Positions 1 through 5,129 of a DNA stretch of 6,044 nucleotides are shown one piece after another (the stretch's first letter is position 1; the number at the start of each line of letters is the position of its first letter). The notes beneath the pieces were generated by a model. That model saw only the letters and a program-made list of their open reading frames with translations. It did no database searches and was not told the origin of the DNA. Made by a program: the position numbers and the translations under genes. The DNA is from Caldifarciminota bacterium. Lineage in GTDB: Bacteria > Hydrothermota > Hydrothermia > S141-80. Where the stretch lies: contig WFYF01000313.1 in the NCBI GenBank assembly GCA_015490255.1, forward strand, positions 1 to 6,044, written 5' to 3'.

Positions 1-64
1 GCAGGTGGAAGCCCCGCAAGGGGTGGAGCCGAGCCGTTCCGATCGGCCGAGAGGCTTCCTGTCC
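1..64 (+). rRNA. 23S ribosomal RNA, 3' end (partial)
   Basis: This is the extreme 3' end of the large-subunit rRNA; the rest lies before the window. It aligns by eye with the last 60 or so bases of E. coli 23S. A hairpin GCCCCGCAAGGGGTGGAGC takes the place of the E. coli GCGCAGCGATGCGTTGAGC. It is followed by a GCCG/CGGCC stem and the near-terminal GAGAGGCTTCCT, which matches GTGAGGCTTAACC. The stem bases are richer in G and C than in E. coli, as expected in a thermophile. The 5S gene downstream on the same strand supports the call. The exact mature end is uncertain by several bases, because the 23S 5' flank that would pair with it is not visible. Confidence 0.87.
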
Positions 65-142
65 TCATCAACCACACCCAACCTTTTGTCTTTATGACCC
101 CGATGATGCACGGTGTGAGTGGTCTTGTTCTGTTGTGTTTTG

Positions 143-191
143 TCGGGGTCCCCATGGAATTTGCTCACGCGAATTCCATGGGGTGTTCTTA
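143..191 (+). repeat. Tandem spacer hairpin unit, copy 1
   Basis: This is the first of two adjacent 49-base units. It opens with TCGGGGT. A 14-bp stem follows, CCCCATGGAATTTG (150-163) with CGAATTCCATGGGG (170-183), including one T-G wobble, and one more C-G pair (164-169) leaves a TCAC loop. The unit closes with TGTTCTTA. Copy 2 has the same opening, the same CCCCA/TGGGG stem base and a similar tail, and its internal differences keep the pairing. This suggests a folded RNA element, perhaps an RNase III-type processing stem or a spacer structure. The function is inferred. Confidence 0.82.
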
Positions 192-240
192 TCGGGGTCC
201 CCACGAAATCCGTCTTCGCGGATTTCGTGGGGTGTCTTGT
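192..240 (+). repeat. Tandem spacer hairpin unit, copy 2
   Basis: This is the second 49-base unit, immediately after copy 1 and ending just before the 5S gene. It opens with TCGGGGT. It forms a perfect 14-bp stem, CCCCACGAAATCCG (199-212) with CGGATTTCGTGGGG (219-232), around a six-base loop TCTTCG. Compared with copy 1 the left arm has four transitions. Three are matched by complementary changes in the right arm, and the fourth turns a T-G wobble into C-G. The tail TGTCTTGT resembles the tail of copy 1. Confidence 0.82.
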
Positions 241-241
241 T

Positions 242-363
242 CACCCGGGCTGCCATGCCGGCGGGGAAACACCCGGCCCCATTCCGAACCCGGAAGTTAA
301 GCCCGCCAGGGCCGATGGTACTGCCCCCGCAAGGGGGTGGGAGAGTAGGTCGCAGCCCGGGTG
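242..363 (+). rRNA. rrf: 5S ribosomal RNA
   Basis: This is a complete 5S rRNA of about 122 bases, the structural RNA of the large subunit central protuberance. The ends form a perfect 11-bp helix I, CACCCGGGCTG (242-252) with CAGCCCGGGTG (353-363). Hallmark internal sequences are in order: GGGGAAACACCCGG, CCCATTCCGAAC, GAAGTTAAG (293-301), GATGGTACTG, a stable CCCCCGCAAGGGGG hairpin and GGGAGAGTAGGTCGC. It lies just downstream of 23S on the same strand, the usual bacterial order. The mature ends may be a base or two inside the helix given here. Confidence 0.95.
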
Positions 364-370
364 TTTTTTT
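353..370 (+). terminator. Possible terminator formed by 5S helix I and a T-tract
   Basis: The right arm of 5S helix I is followed directly by seven T residues (364-370), an arrangement that could end rRNA transcription. The hairpin is the whole 5S molecule and not a compact stem, so the call is tentative. If it works efficiently, the gene starting at 394 needs its own promoter, and I see none in the gap. Confidence 0.4.
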
Positions 371-393
371 ATAGAGCGTTTTTGCGCGCCACG

Positions 394-1035
394 ATGAAGT
401 GGAAAGCCATCAGTGGTGTCATCACTGGACTCCTCGCTGGCGGTTGTGTCTCTGGCCTGCAGATCTATCTGGCTGAACCCGCATCAGCTGTCCCCGAAGG
501 CCCTCCCGAGCAAAGGATTCAGGTGGGTGGAGGTGTTGACCAGTGGATAGAGCTGGGAACCCTCACCACCGCCTTTGCGCTTGAAGGAGGCTACAGGTAT
601 GCTGTTGGCTACCATAAACCGGAGAATGCCATCACAGCTGAAGCGGGTTTAGAAGTCCCCGGAGCCATCATGATCTTTGAAGAAGCTGCGGCCTTTGAGC
701 TTATTCCAAGGACATACTGGAAGATAAGCCTGGGATCCCGGAAGTTCCGGCTGGGATATAAGCAGGTTCAGGGCATAGACTTCTATTTCATTAATGGCTC
801 TGGTGTCAACGTGTCCGGATTTTCAGAGTCAGTGATTTTTCCCCATCTTGGAGTTTCTCTCCTCTTTGGTTTCGGCTCACCCGAGGTGTTCACGCTCGCG
901 CTTACACTCCCTGACCTGATTCTCTCGGGGACGTTGCACATGGACAGATATTCGGTTTTTGGGACGTTGATGACCGCTTCCCGTGGAACAGACTCCTGGG
1001 CGCGGTTGCGGGGAGGCGTTCAGTTTCGCTTTTGA
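394..1035 (+). CDS. Predicted exported protein, possibly outer-membrane beta-barrel
   Basis: I do not recognise this 213-residue protein. The N-terminus looks like a Sec signal: MKWK, then a hydrophobic stretch to about residue 27, then a possible signal peptidase I site after AEPASA (residue 32). A cysteine at residue 18 in LLAGGC could be a weak lipoprotein site, but it does not fit the lipobox consensus. The mature part is rich in Gly and aromatic residues in alternating, strand-like runs, such as ALEGGYRYAVGY and HLGVSLLFGFG. It ends in GVQFRF, and a terminal Phe is typical of outer-membrane beta-barrels, so that location is inferred. The ATG at 394 is the first reasonable start. An in-frame GTG at 361 lies inside the 5S RNA. 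There is no clear Shine-Dalgarno sequence. GC content, about 50-55% by eye, is below that of the minus-strand genes. A terminator follows 25 bases after the stop. Confidence 0.72.
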   Translation: MKWKAISGVITGLLAGGCVSGLQIYLAEPASAVPEGPPEQRIQVGGGVDQWIELGTLTTAFALEGGYRYAVGYHKPENAITAEAGLEVPGAIMIFEEAAAFELIPRTYWKISLGSRKFRLGYKQVQGIDFYFINGSGVNVSGFSESVIFPHLGVSLLFGFGSPEVFTLALTLPDLILSGTLHMDRYSVFGTLMTASRGTDSWARLRGGVQFRF

Positions 1036-1060
1036 GGTTTCCATGGGCCTGCAACAACGC

Positions 1061-1090
1061 AAGGCCGGGGCGTTCGCCCCGGCCTTTTTT
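1061..1090 (+). terminator. Intrinsic terminator between convergent genes
   Basis: A 9-bp perfect GC stem, GGCCGGGGC (1063-1071) with GCCCCGGCC (1076-1084), encloses a GTTC loop and is followed by TTTTTT (1085-1090) and more T-rich sequence. On the plus strand this is a textbook rho-independent terminator for the gene ending at 1035. It also lies 18 bases beyond the murA stop on the minus strand. There the stem is followed by TTGCGTTGTTG, a poorer U-tract, so it may serve both directions less efficiently for murA. Confidence 0.92.
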
Positions 1091-1107
1091 GTTTTTGCCT
1101 TTTTCAG

Positions 1108-2391
1108 CTAGAAAAGGAGTTCCACCTCGGCGCCGAGGGCGCGGAGTTTGCCGACGAAGTCCTCATACCCGCGGACAAGGTGTTCAAAGCCCCGGACCAC
1201 GGTTTCGCCCTCCGCGACCAGCCCGGCGATCACCAGGGCGGCGGTGGCCCGGAGATCCCGGCCCTCCACCTCGGCCCCTGTGAGGCGGGGAACCCCTTCA
1301 ATCCAGGCGGTGCCGTCTTCCACCTCAATCCGGGCCCCGAGGCGGCGGAGTTCTTCGGCATGGTGGAAACGGGTGGGGTAGATGGTGTCCCGGATGCGAC
1401 TGCTCCCGGGCACCCGGGCAAGGAGCACGGTGATCTGGGGCTGGAGATCGGTGGGGAAGCCGGGAAAGGGCTCGGTCACCACCCGGATGGGCCGGAGGTG
1501 TTGGGGAGAGGCCCCATGAACGTTCAGTCCTTCTGCTGTTTCCCGGATGTCCACACCCGCTTCGGCCAGCTTTTCCAGCACGGTGGGGAGGAACGCTTTG
1601 GGCATGGGGGACACGGTCACCTCCCCCCCTGTGGCCGCGCCGGCGATGAGCCAGGTCCCCGCCTCAATCCGGTCCGGAATGACCGTCCATTTCCCGGGGC
1701 TCTGAAGGGTTTTCACTCCGTGAATCACCAGCCGATCCGTGCCGATCCCTTCAATCCGGGCACCTGCGGCGTTGAGAAACTCCAGGGTGGTGGCCACTTC
1801 AGGTTCCAGCGCCACGTTGTCCAGTACCGTGGTACCCTCGGCCAGCACCGCGGCCATGACCACCTGAATGGTGGCCCCCACGGACTTCCGGTCAAAGGCA
1901 AAGTGGTTCCCCTGAAATCGCCGGATGCGGGCGTGGATTTCCCCAAAAGCCACGTCCACAGAGGCTCCAAGACGTTCCAGACCCCGTAGGTGGAAATCTA
2001 TGGGACGGGGGCCGAAGGCGCACCCCCCGGGATACCCCACCCGGGCCTCACCGAACCGGGCCAGCAGAGGGGCCAGAACATAGATGGAAGCCCGCATTTT
2101 CCGTACAGCGTCCTGAGGCGCCTCAAAGTGCTGGAGAGATGAGGCATCCACCTCCATCCGGCGAGCGGCACGATCCCACGCAATCCGTGCCCCCAGATGG
2201 GTGAGCACCTCCACCATCACCGCCACGTCCCGCACGCTGGGAACGTTTTCAAAAATCACCGGTTCCGGGATCAGGAGGGAGGCGGCGAGCAGCGGAAGGG
2301 CCGCGTTTTTGGCACCCTGGATGGGGACCCCGCCCTCCAGGCGGACACCGCCCCGGATTTTGACCCCGCGGGCTTCAGAACCGGAAGGCAT
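1108..2391 (-). CDS. murA: UDP-N-acetylglucosamine 1-carboxyvinyltransferase (MurA)
   Basis: MurA transfers enolpyruvate from PEP to UDP-GlcNAc, the first committed cytoplasmic step of peptidoglycan synthesis. The 427-residue product is close to the family's 417-430. Landmarks are present in order: GAKNAALPLL with Lys28 (E. coli Lys22); PGGC with the PEP/fosfomycin-reactive Cys124 (E. coli Cys115); Arg129 in GPRPIDFH; FPTDLQPQ with Asp315 (E. coli Asp305); and DLRATAALVIAGL with Arg381 (E. coli Arg397). The Cys suggests sensitivity to fosfomycin, unlike Asp variants. The region TIYPTRFHHAEELRRLGA looks more like the second MurA type of Firmicutes (TIY..RFKH) than E. coli FENRFMH. The ATG overlaps the end of the stress-protein gene by 17 bases. 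There is no good Shine-Dalgarno sequence and no alternative start codon before the conserved core, so translation is probably coupled to the upstream gene. It is the last gene of the minus-strand array. Confidence 0.97.
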   Translation of the reverse strand: MPSGSEARGVKIRGGVRLEGGVPIQGAKNAALPLLAASLLIPEPVIFENVPSVRDVAVMVEVLTHLGARIAWDRAARRMEVDASSLQHFEAPQDAVRKMRASIYVLAPLLARFGEARVGYPGGCAFGPRPIDFHLRGLERLGASVDVAFGEIHARIRRFQGNHFAFDRKSVGATIQVVMAAVLAEGTTVLDNVALEPEVATTLEFLNAAGARIEGIGTDRLVIHGVKTLQSPGKWTVIPDRIEAGTWLIAGAATGGEVTVSPMPKAFLPTVLEKLAEAGVDIRETAEGLNVHGASPQHLRPIRVVTEPFPGFPTDLQPQITVLLARVPGSSRIRDTIYPTRFHHAEELRRLGARIEVEDGTAWIEGVPRLTGAEVEGRDLRATAALVIAGLVAEGETVVRGFEHLVRGYEDFVGKLRALGAEVELLF

Positions 2392-3226
2392 AGACGGGAC
2401 AGGGGGTTCCCCGGAGAACCTGCTCGGTGGTGCTCCCCATCAGGCTTTTCAGGATTCCGTGGCGACCGTGGGTGCGCATCACGATAAGGTCTGCACGGAG
2501 TTCCTGGGCCTTGTCCAGGATGGCCGGAGCGGCGCTGAACCGGCGCTCCACGTGGAGGGAGAGGTTCCCGTGGGGGTGGATTTCGGGCAGGTGCTGGCGG
2601 ATTTCCCGCCAGATTTCTTCCTGAAGGATGTTCTGGACCTCTTCTTCGGAAATGCTTTCCAGAATTTCCACCACATGCAGAACGTCCACGTGGACGCCAT
2701 CAAACGCTTCCGCAATTTCCAGGGCCTTCAGAATGGCCTGGAGGGATACGGGAGAAAGGTCCACAGGAACGAGAATCCGGGAAAGACGAGGCTCGGGAGC
2801 GTTGTGAGGAACCGCGAGGACGGGCTGGGTGGTCCCGGCAATGATGCGATAGGCCGTGCTTCCGATAAAGCCGCCTTCTCCGTTTTCCCGTTCCCCCCGC
2901 ACCCCCAGCACCACAAGGTCGGCCAGGGCCGAGGTCTCCACGATTCGGTCCACCACCCGACCCACCTGCACCTCCCCGGAAACTTCCAGGCCTTCTTCCT
3001 CCAGGGTGGTCACGAGTTCTTCCATGGCCTGTTTCCGGGAGGCCACGGTCTCCTGGAGAGCCTTTTCCACCCGCTCCTGAATGGCCCGTACGGGATGGGT
3101 CCCGGGACCGGGCACCACGTGGAAAAGAAGGAGCCGTGCCCGGGTGTGCCGGGCAAAAAACGCCGCCCACGCAACGGCTTTTCGGGCGGTGGACGAAAAG
3201 TCCGTAACCGCCAGGACGGTTCTCAT
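2375..3226 (-). CDS. Universal stress protein with two UspA domains
   Basis: This is a cytoplasmic, probably nucleotide-binding stress protein of 283 residues with two UspA domains in tandem. Domain 1 spans about residues 1-140 (opening VLAVTDFS, Asp9; ending QPVLAVP). Domain 2 spans about 150-283 (opening ILVPVDLS, Asp156; ending GTPCPVYAFRF). The ATP-binding pattern of the family is G-x2-G-x9-G-S/T. Domain 1 has GVRG (108-111) followed by ten rather than nine residues before GST. Domain 2 has RTHG (251-254), with Arg replacing the first Gly, then the normal nine residues and GST (264-266). Nucleotide binding may therefore be altered in both halves. The ATG overlaps the stop of the upstream small gene as ATGA, and GGAG (3235-3238) gives a ribosome site 8 bases before it. 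The partner process is unknown. Confidence 0.93.
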   Translation of the reverse strand: MRTVLAVTDFSSTARKAVAWAAFFARHTRARLLLFHVVPGPGTHPVRAIQERVEKALQETVASRKQAMEELVTTLEEEGLEVSGEVQVGRVVDRIVETSALADLVVLGVRGERENGEGGFIGSTAYRIIAGTTQPVLAVPHNAPEPRLSRILVPVDLSPVSLQAILKALEIAEAFDGVHVDVLHVVEILESISEEEVQNILQEEIWREIRQHLPEIHPHGNLSLHVERRFSAAPAILDKAQELRADLIVMRTHGRHGILKSLMGSTTEQVLRGTPCPVYAFRF

Positions 3227-3540
3227 GACGATTTCTCCAGAATCACCTCTCCCCGGTCCCGAACCTTCAGGGCAAGGTCGCTTCCCTCATTCAGGAGTTC
3301 CTCCCACTCCGCCGGGGTATAGATCAAGAACTCCACGGGTTCGGGAAGGTTCTGAAGCACGTCCAGAAGGTCAAAAATCCGCTCCTCAAAAGGACGTTCA
3401 GTTTCCCGGATCACCACGGCCAGATAGGGACTTTCACCCCCCCCGCGGGCTTCCTCGTCGCTTACATAGAAATAGACTTTCTGGACATCCATACCCTCAA
3501 GCTGCGACCTGAGGGCTTCCTTCAGCTCCTCGTGCGCCAT
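3223..3540 (-). CDS. Small protein resembling a degenerate minimal nucleotidyltransferase
   Basis: I do not recognise the family with certainty. The 105-residue protein has an amphipathic N-terminal helix (3-16), a strand KVYFYVS (21-27), a strand YLAVVIRE (39-46), a helix FEERIFDLLDVLQNLP (51-66) and the strand VEFLIYTPAEWEELL (69-83). This order, and the phrase VEFLIYTPAEWEEL, resemble small MNT-type nucleotidyltransferases (VDLLVYTPEEFE). Those enzymes carry a Gly-Ser pair followed by S-D-x-D for metal binding. Here the pair is VS (26-27) and the acidic motif reads SPYL (37-40), so catalysis is not expected. It could instead be an unrelated alpha/beta protein. The start at 3540 is supported by GGAGGG six bases upstream, although it overlaps purQ by 44 bases. 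An ATG at 3492 would avoid the overlap but has its GAGGG only one base away. The stop overlaps the stress-protein start (ATGA). Confidence 0.8.
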   Translation of the reverse strand: MAHEELKEALRSQLEGMDVQKVYFYVSDEEARGGGESPYLAVVIRETERPFEERIFDLLDVLQNLPEPVEFLIYTPAEWEELLNEGSDLALKVRDRGEVILEKSS

Positions 3541-4210
3541 GGTGCTCCCTCCAGTTTTGAAGCATCAGGCCCAGAAGCCTGGCCCCGTCGGTGGAAATCA
3601 GAGGATGCACCGCCCGTTCCGGGTGGGGCATCATCCCGATGACGTTCCCTTCTGTGCCGGCGATGCCGGCGATGCGTTCCGCAGAACCGTTGATGTCCTC
3701 CGTATAGCGAAACAGCACGGTGTCTTTCCGGGAAAGTTCCCGGATGGTTTCGGGATCCGCCACAAAGCGACCCTCCCCATGGGCCACAGGAAGGCGGAGG
3801 ATCTCTCCGGGGGCAAGGCCCCGCAGCAGGGGATGATGGGAGGTCACCTCCACCTCCACCACCCGGCAGAGAAACACACCCGTGTGGTTCCAGGTCAGCG
3901 CACCCGGAAGGAGATGGGCCTCGGTGAGAATCTGGAAACCGTTGCAGATGCCCAGAACCACCTTCCGGGGATCCTGCGCGAAGGCCTCCAGAGACCGCAC
4001 AAGAGGGGAAAAGCGGGCGATGGCCCCCGCCCGGAGATAATCCCCATAGGAAAACCCTCCCGGAAGCACCACCCAGTCCACATCTTCCGGAACGGGTTCT
4101 TCATGCCAGAGATACCGGACGGACACGCCGTGGGAGGCGAAAGCCCGGGCGGTTTCCCGTTCGCAGTTGGTCCCCGGAAACACCGCGATGCCCACCACCG
4201 GCCGGGTCAT
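3497..4210 (-). CDS. purQ: Phosphoribosylformylglycinamidine synthase, glutaminase subunit PurQ
   Basis: PurQ hydrolyses glutamine to supply ammonia to PurL in the FGAR-to-FGAM step of purine synthesis, in a complex with PurS. The 237-residue product is a class I glutamine amidotransferase. It has VFPGTNCERET (10-20), the oxyanion region VLPGGFSYGDYLRAGA, the nucleophile Cys89 in GICNGFQIL, and the other triad residues His196 and Glu198 in MMPHPERA. Motifs TEDINGSAERIAGI and NVIGMMPHPERA are typical of the short, stand-alone PurQ type that needs PurS. A tail of about 17 residues (REHHGARGAEGSPQVAA) follows the normal C-terminus; its codons overlap the next gene and carry that gene's ribosome site. 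The start overlaps purS as ATGA, with GGAGGG six bases upstream inside purS. PurL is not in this window. Confidence 0.97.
   Translation of the reverse strand: MTRPVVGIAVFPGTNCERETARAFASHGVSVRYLWHEEPVPEDVDWVVLPGGFSYGDYLRAGAIARFSPLVRSLEAFAQDPRKVVLGICNGFQILTEAHLLPGALTWNHTGVFLCRVVEVEVTSHHPLLRGLAPGEILRLPVAHGEGRFVADPETIRELSRKDTVLFRYTEDINGSAERIAGIAGTEGNVIGMMPHPERAVHPLISTDGARLLGLMLQNWREHHGARGAEGSPQVAA
3547..3552 (-). promoter_or_regulatory. Ribosome binding site deciding the start at 3540
   Basis: GGAGGG lies within the 3' part of purQ, with a six-base spacer before the ATG at 3540. It favours this start over the ATG at 3492, even though it implies a 44-base overlap with purQ. Confidence 0.7.
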
Positions 4211-4401
4211 CCTTCTCCCTCCCGGAGGTGGAGCTCAAACGTCTCAATCACGGGATTGGCCAGGAAATTTCCAGAAAGTTCCTGGAGTTTCTCCCGGTTT
4301 TCGGGCGTATCTTCCATAAAAATCCGGACCGCCCGCCCCTGAGGGTCCAGGAGGCCCTCCTTCAGGAAAATGCAGACCTCAAAGCGGCGAACGTTTCCCA
4401 T
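4207..4401 (-). CDS. purS: FGAM synthase subunit PurS, unusually short
   Basis: PurS is the small subunit that bridges PurQ and PurL in multi-subunit FGAM synthase. Recognition rests on LKEGLLDPQGRAV (13-25) near the start, LANPVIETFEL (47-57) near the end, and the position directly before purQ. At 64 residues it is well below the family's 80-85. The central part, normally a helix plus a strand of the form ALxxLGYxxVxxVRxGKxIEL, is missing: GRAV (22-25) runs straight into RIFMEDTPENREKLQEL. The reading frame is intact and the ribosome site is good, with GAGG at 4408-4411 overlapping the queE stop and six bases before the ATG. The gene may still work in a reduced fold, or it may be recently damaged or misassembled. 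The 4-base ATGA overlap with purQ implies coupled translation. Confidence 0.88.
   Translation of the reverse strand: MGNVRRFEVCIFLKEGLLDPQGRAVRIFMEDTPENREKLQELSGNFLANPVIETFELHLREGEG
4217..4222 (-). promoter_or_regulatory. Ribosome binding site of purQ
   Basis: GGAGGG with a six-base spacer precedes the purQ ATG at 4210. It is embedded in the last codons of purS, the same geometry as the site before the 3540 gene. Confidence 0.7.
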
Positions 4402-4404
4402 GGG

Positions 4405-4412
4405 TCACCTCA
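4405..4412 (-). promoter_or_regulatory. Ribosome binding site of purS overlapping the queE stop
   Basis: TGAGGTGA combines the queE stop codon TGA (4410-4412) with a GAGGTGA ribosome site ending three bases before the purS ATG. This supports the purS start and coupled translation of queE and purS, which are separated by only eight bases. Confidence 0.7.
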
Positions 4413-5129
4413 TGACAGGGTTTCGGAAAGGATTGTACAGGTTCTTTCCGGACGGTTCAAGGCACCCCGGAGAATCACCTCGGTGTGATCCGCGGGAAAG
4501 AGTTTGTGAACCTGGTATCCCGCCCGCAGGCGGGGGTCCTGGAGCACGGCCCGGGTGATGGCTTCCAGGATTTCGGGGTCCTTTCGGCGGCTCCACTCCG
4601 GATGGAGCCAGATGGTGGCGGTCTGAACCTCCTCAAGCAGCGCAAGACCCCGGAGAACGTCCTCCGGATGGACCACGATTAGTTTGATTTCGTGGGCCTT
4701 ATGGAGGTTCTCGGGTAAGGGGGGGATGGCGCCCGGAAACACCTTGGGCGATAGGGTGATCCAGTCCACTTCCGGCAGGGGGTGGTGTCCCGCAGTTTCC
4801 AGGTGTACGGGCAGTCCCAGCCTGCGACGGACGGCATCCACGAATTCCCCCAGGGGATGGAGGGTGGGCTCCCCGCCGGTGAGGAGGACAAAATGGCTTT
4901 TCGGGGCGTGGGGCTCCAGGAGCGCGACGATTTCTTCGGCTGTGAGGCGGGGGATGACGGTGGGCCGAAAAGCCGGGTCCCAGGATTCCCGGGTGTCGCA
5001 CCAGGAACATCCCATATCGCAACCCCACAGTCTCACCAGGAGACAGGACTTGCCCAGATGGACCCCTTCTCCCTGGAAGGTGTGGAGGATTTCCACGAGG
5101 GGATAGCGGGTCCGCCCCTCACTCTTCAT
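4410..5129 (-). CDS. queE: 7-carboxy-7-deazaguanine synthase (QueE)
   Basis: QueE is the radical SAM enzyme that rearranges 6-carboxy-5,6,7,8-tetrahydropterin to 7-carboxy-7-deazaguanine, the ring-contraction step to preQ0. The 239-residue form shows YPLVEILHTFQGEG (9-22), the 4Fe-4S/SAM motif C-x3-C-x2-C as Cys37, Cys41 and Cys44 in GCDMGCSWCDT, the SAM-contacting TGGEPTL (84-90), HLETAGH (109-115), TLSPK (125-129) and VHKLFP (207-212). About 27 residues follow VHKLFP, longer than I expect for a typical QueE. I chose the ATG at 5129, which overlaps queD by 11 bases; a weak GGCGG lies upstream. An in-frame ATG at 5156 would add MRRIARGRN, overlap queD by 38 bases and has no better ribosome site. 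It lies between queD and purS in the array. Confidence 0.96.
   Translation of the reverse strand: MKSEGRTRYPLVEILHTFQGEGVHLGKSCLLVRLWGCDMGCSWCDTRESWDPAFRPTVIPRLTAEEIVALLEPHAPKSHFVLLTGGEPTLHPLGEFVDAVRRRLGLPVHLETAGHHPLPEVDWITLSPKVFPGAIPPLPENLHKAHEIKLIVVHPEDVLRGLALLEEVQTATIWLHPEWSRRKDPEILEAITRAVLQDPRLRAGYQVHKLFPADHTEVILRGALNRPERTCTILSETLS

Larger units (their letters stand above)
65..241 (+). other. 23S-5S intergenic transcribed spacer
   Basis: This spacer of about 177 bases separates 23S from 5S. I see no tRNA-like cloverleaf in it and no credible coding sequence. Bases 65-142 are T/G-rich and contain GACCCCGA (96-103), complementary to TCGGGGTC at 143-150 and again at 192-199. CACACC (73-78) can also pair with GGTGTG (112-117). 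GTCTTGTTC occurs at 122-130 and again at 234-242, touching the first base of the 5S. The rest, 143-240, is a tandem pair of hairpin units listed separately. The spacer is expected to be transcribed and removed during rRNA maturation. Confidence 0.8.

Noticed and set aside
143..240. CRISPR-like repeat pair
   Set aside because: There are only two units, directly abutting without spacers, and each contains a long internal stem with compensatory differences. This is a tandem hairpin duplication in an rRNA spacer.
65..241. tRNA gene in the 23S-5S spacer
   Set aside because: No cloverleaf, no GTTCRANNC T-loop and no acceptor stem were found; the strong stems are simple hairpins.
370..375. TATAGA as a -10 element for the 394 gene
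   Set aside because: It matches only four of six consensus bases and has no -35 partner at the right distance; it would also overlap the T-tract.
361..393. Upstream GTG start for the 394 gene
   Set aside because: The GTG lies in the last bases of the 5S helix I and would translate the T-tract; the ATG at 394 starts a proper signal peptide.
94..397. Three overlapping small open frames across the spacer and 5S
   Set aside because: They run through the hairpin repeats and the 5S gene, so coding is implausible.
1180..1989. 269-codon open frame on the plus strand
   Set aside because: It is antisense to murA, with biased composition and no family motif; a shadow of the third-position GC bias.
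2201..3322. 373-codon open frame on the plus strand
   Set aside because: It lies antisense to murA, the stress-protein gene and the small 3223-3540 gene, which have clear family motifs. Its translation is rich in Gly, His, Pro and Arg and shows no recognisable domain, as expected for a GC-rich shadow frame.
3539..4342. 267-codon open frame on the plus strand
   Set aside because: It is antisense to purQ and purS, both of which are well supported; low-complexity translation.
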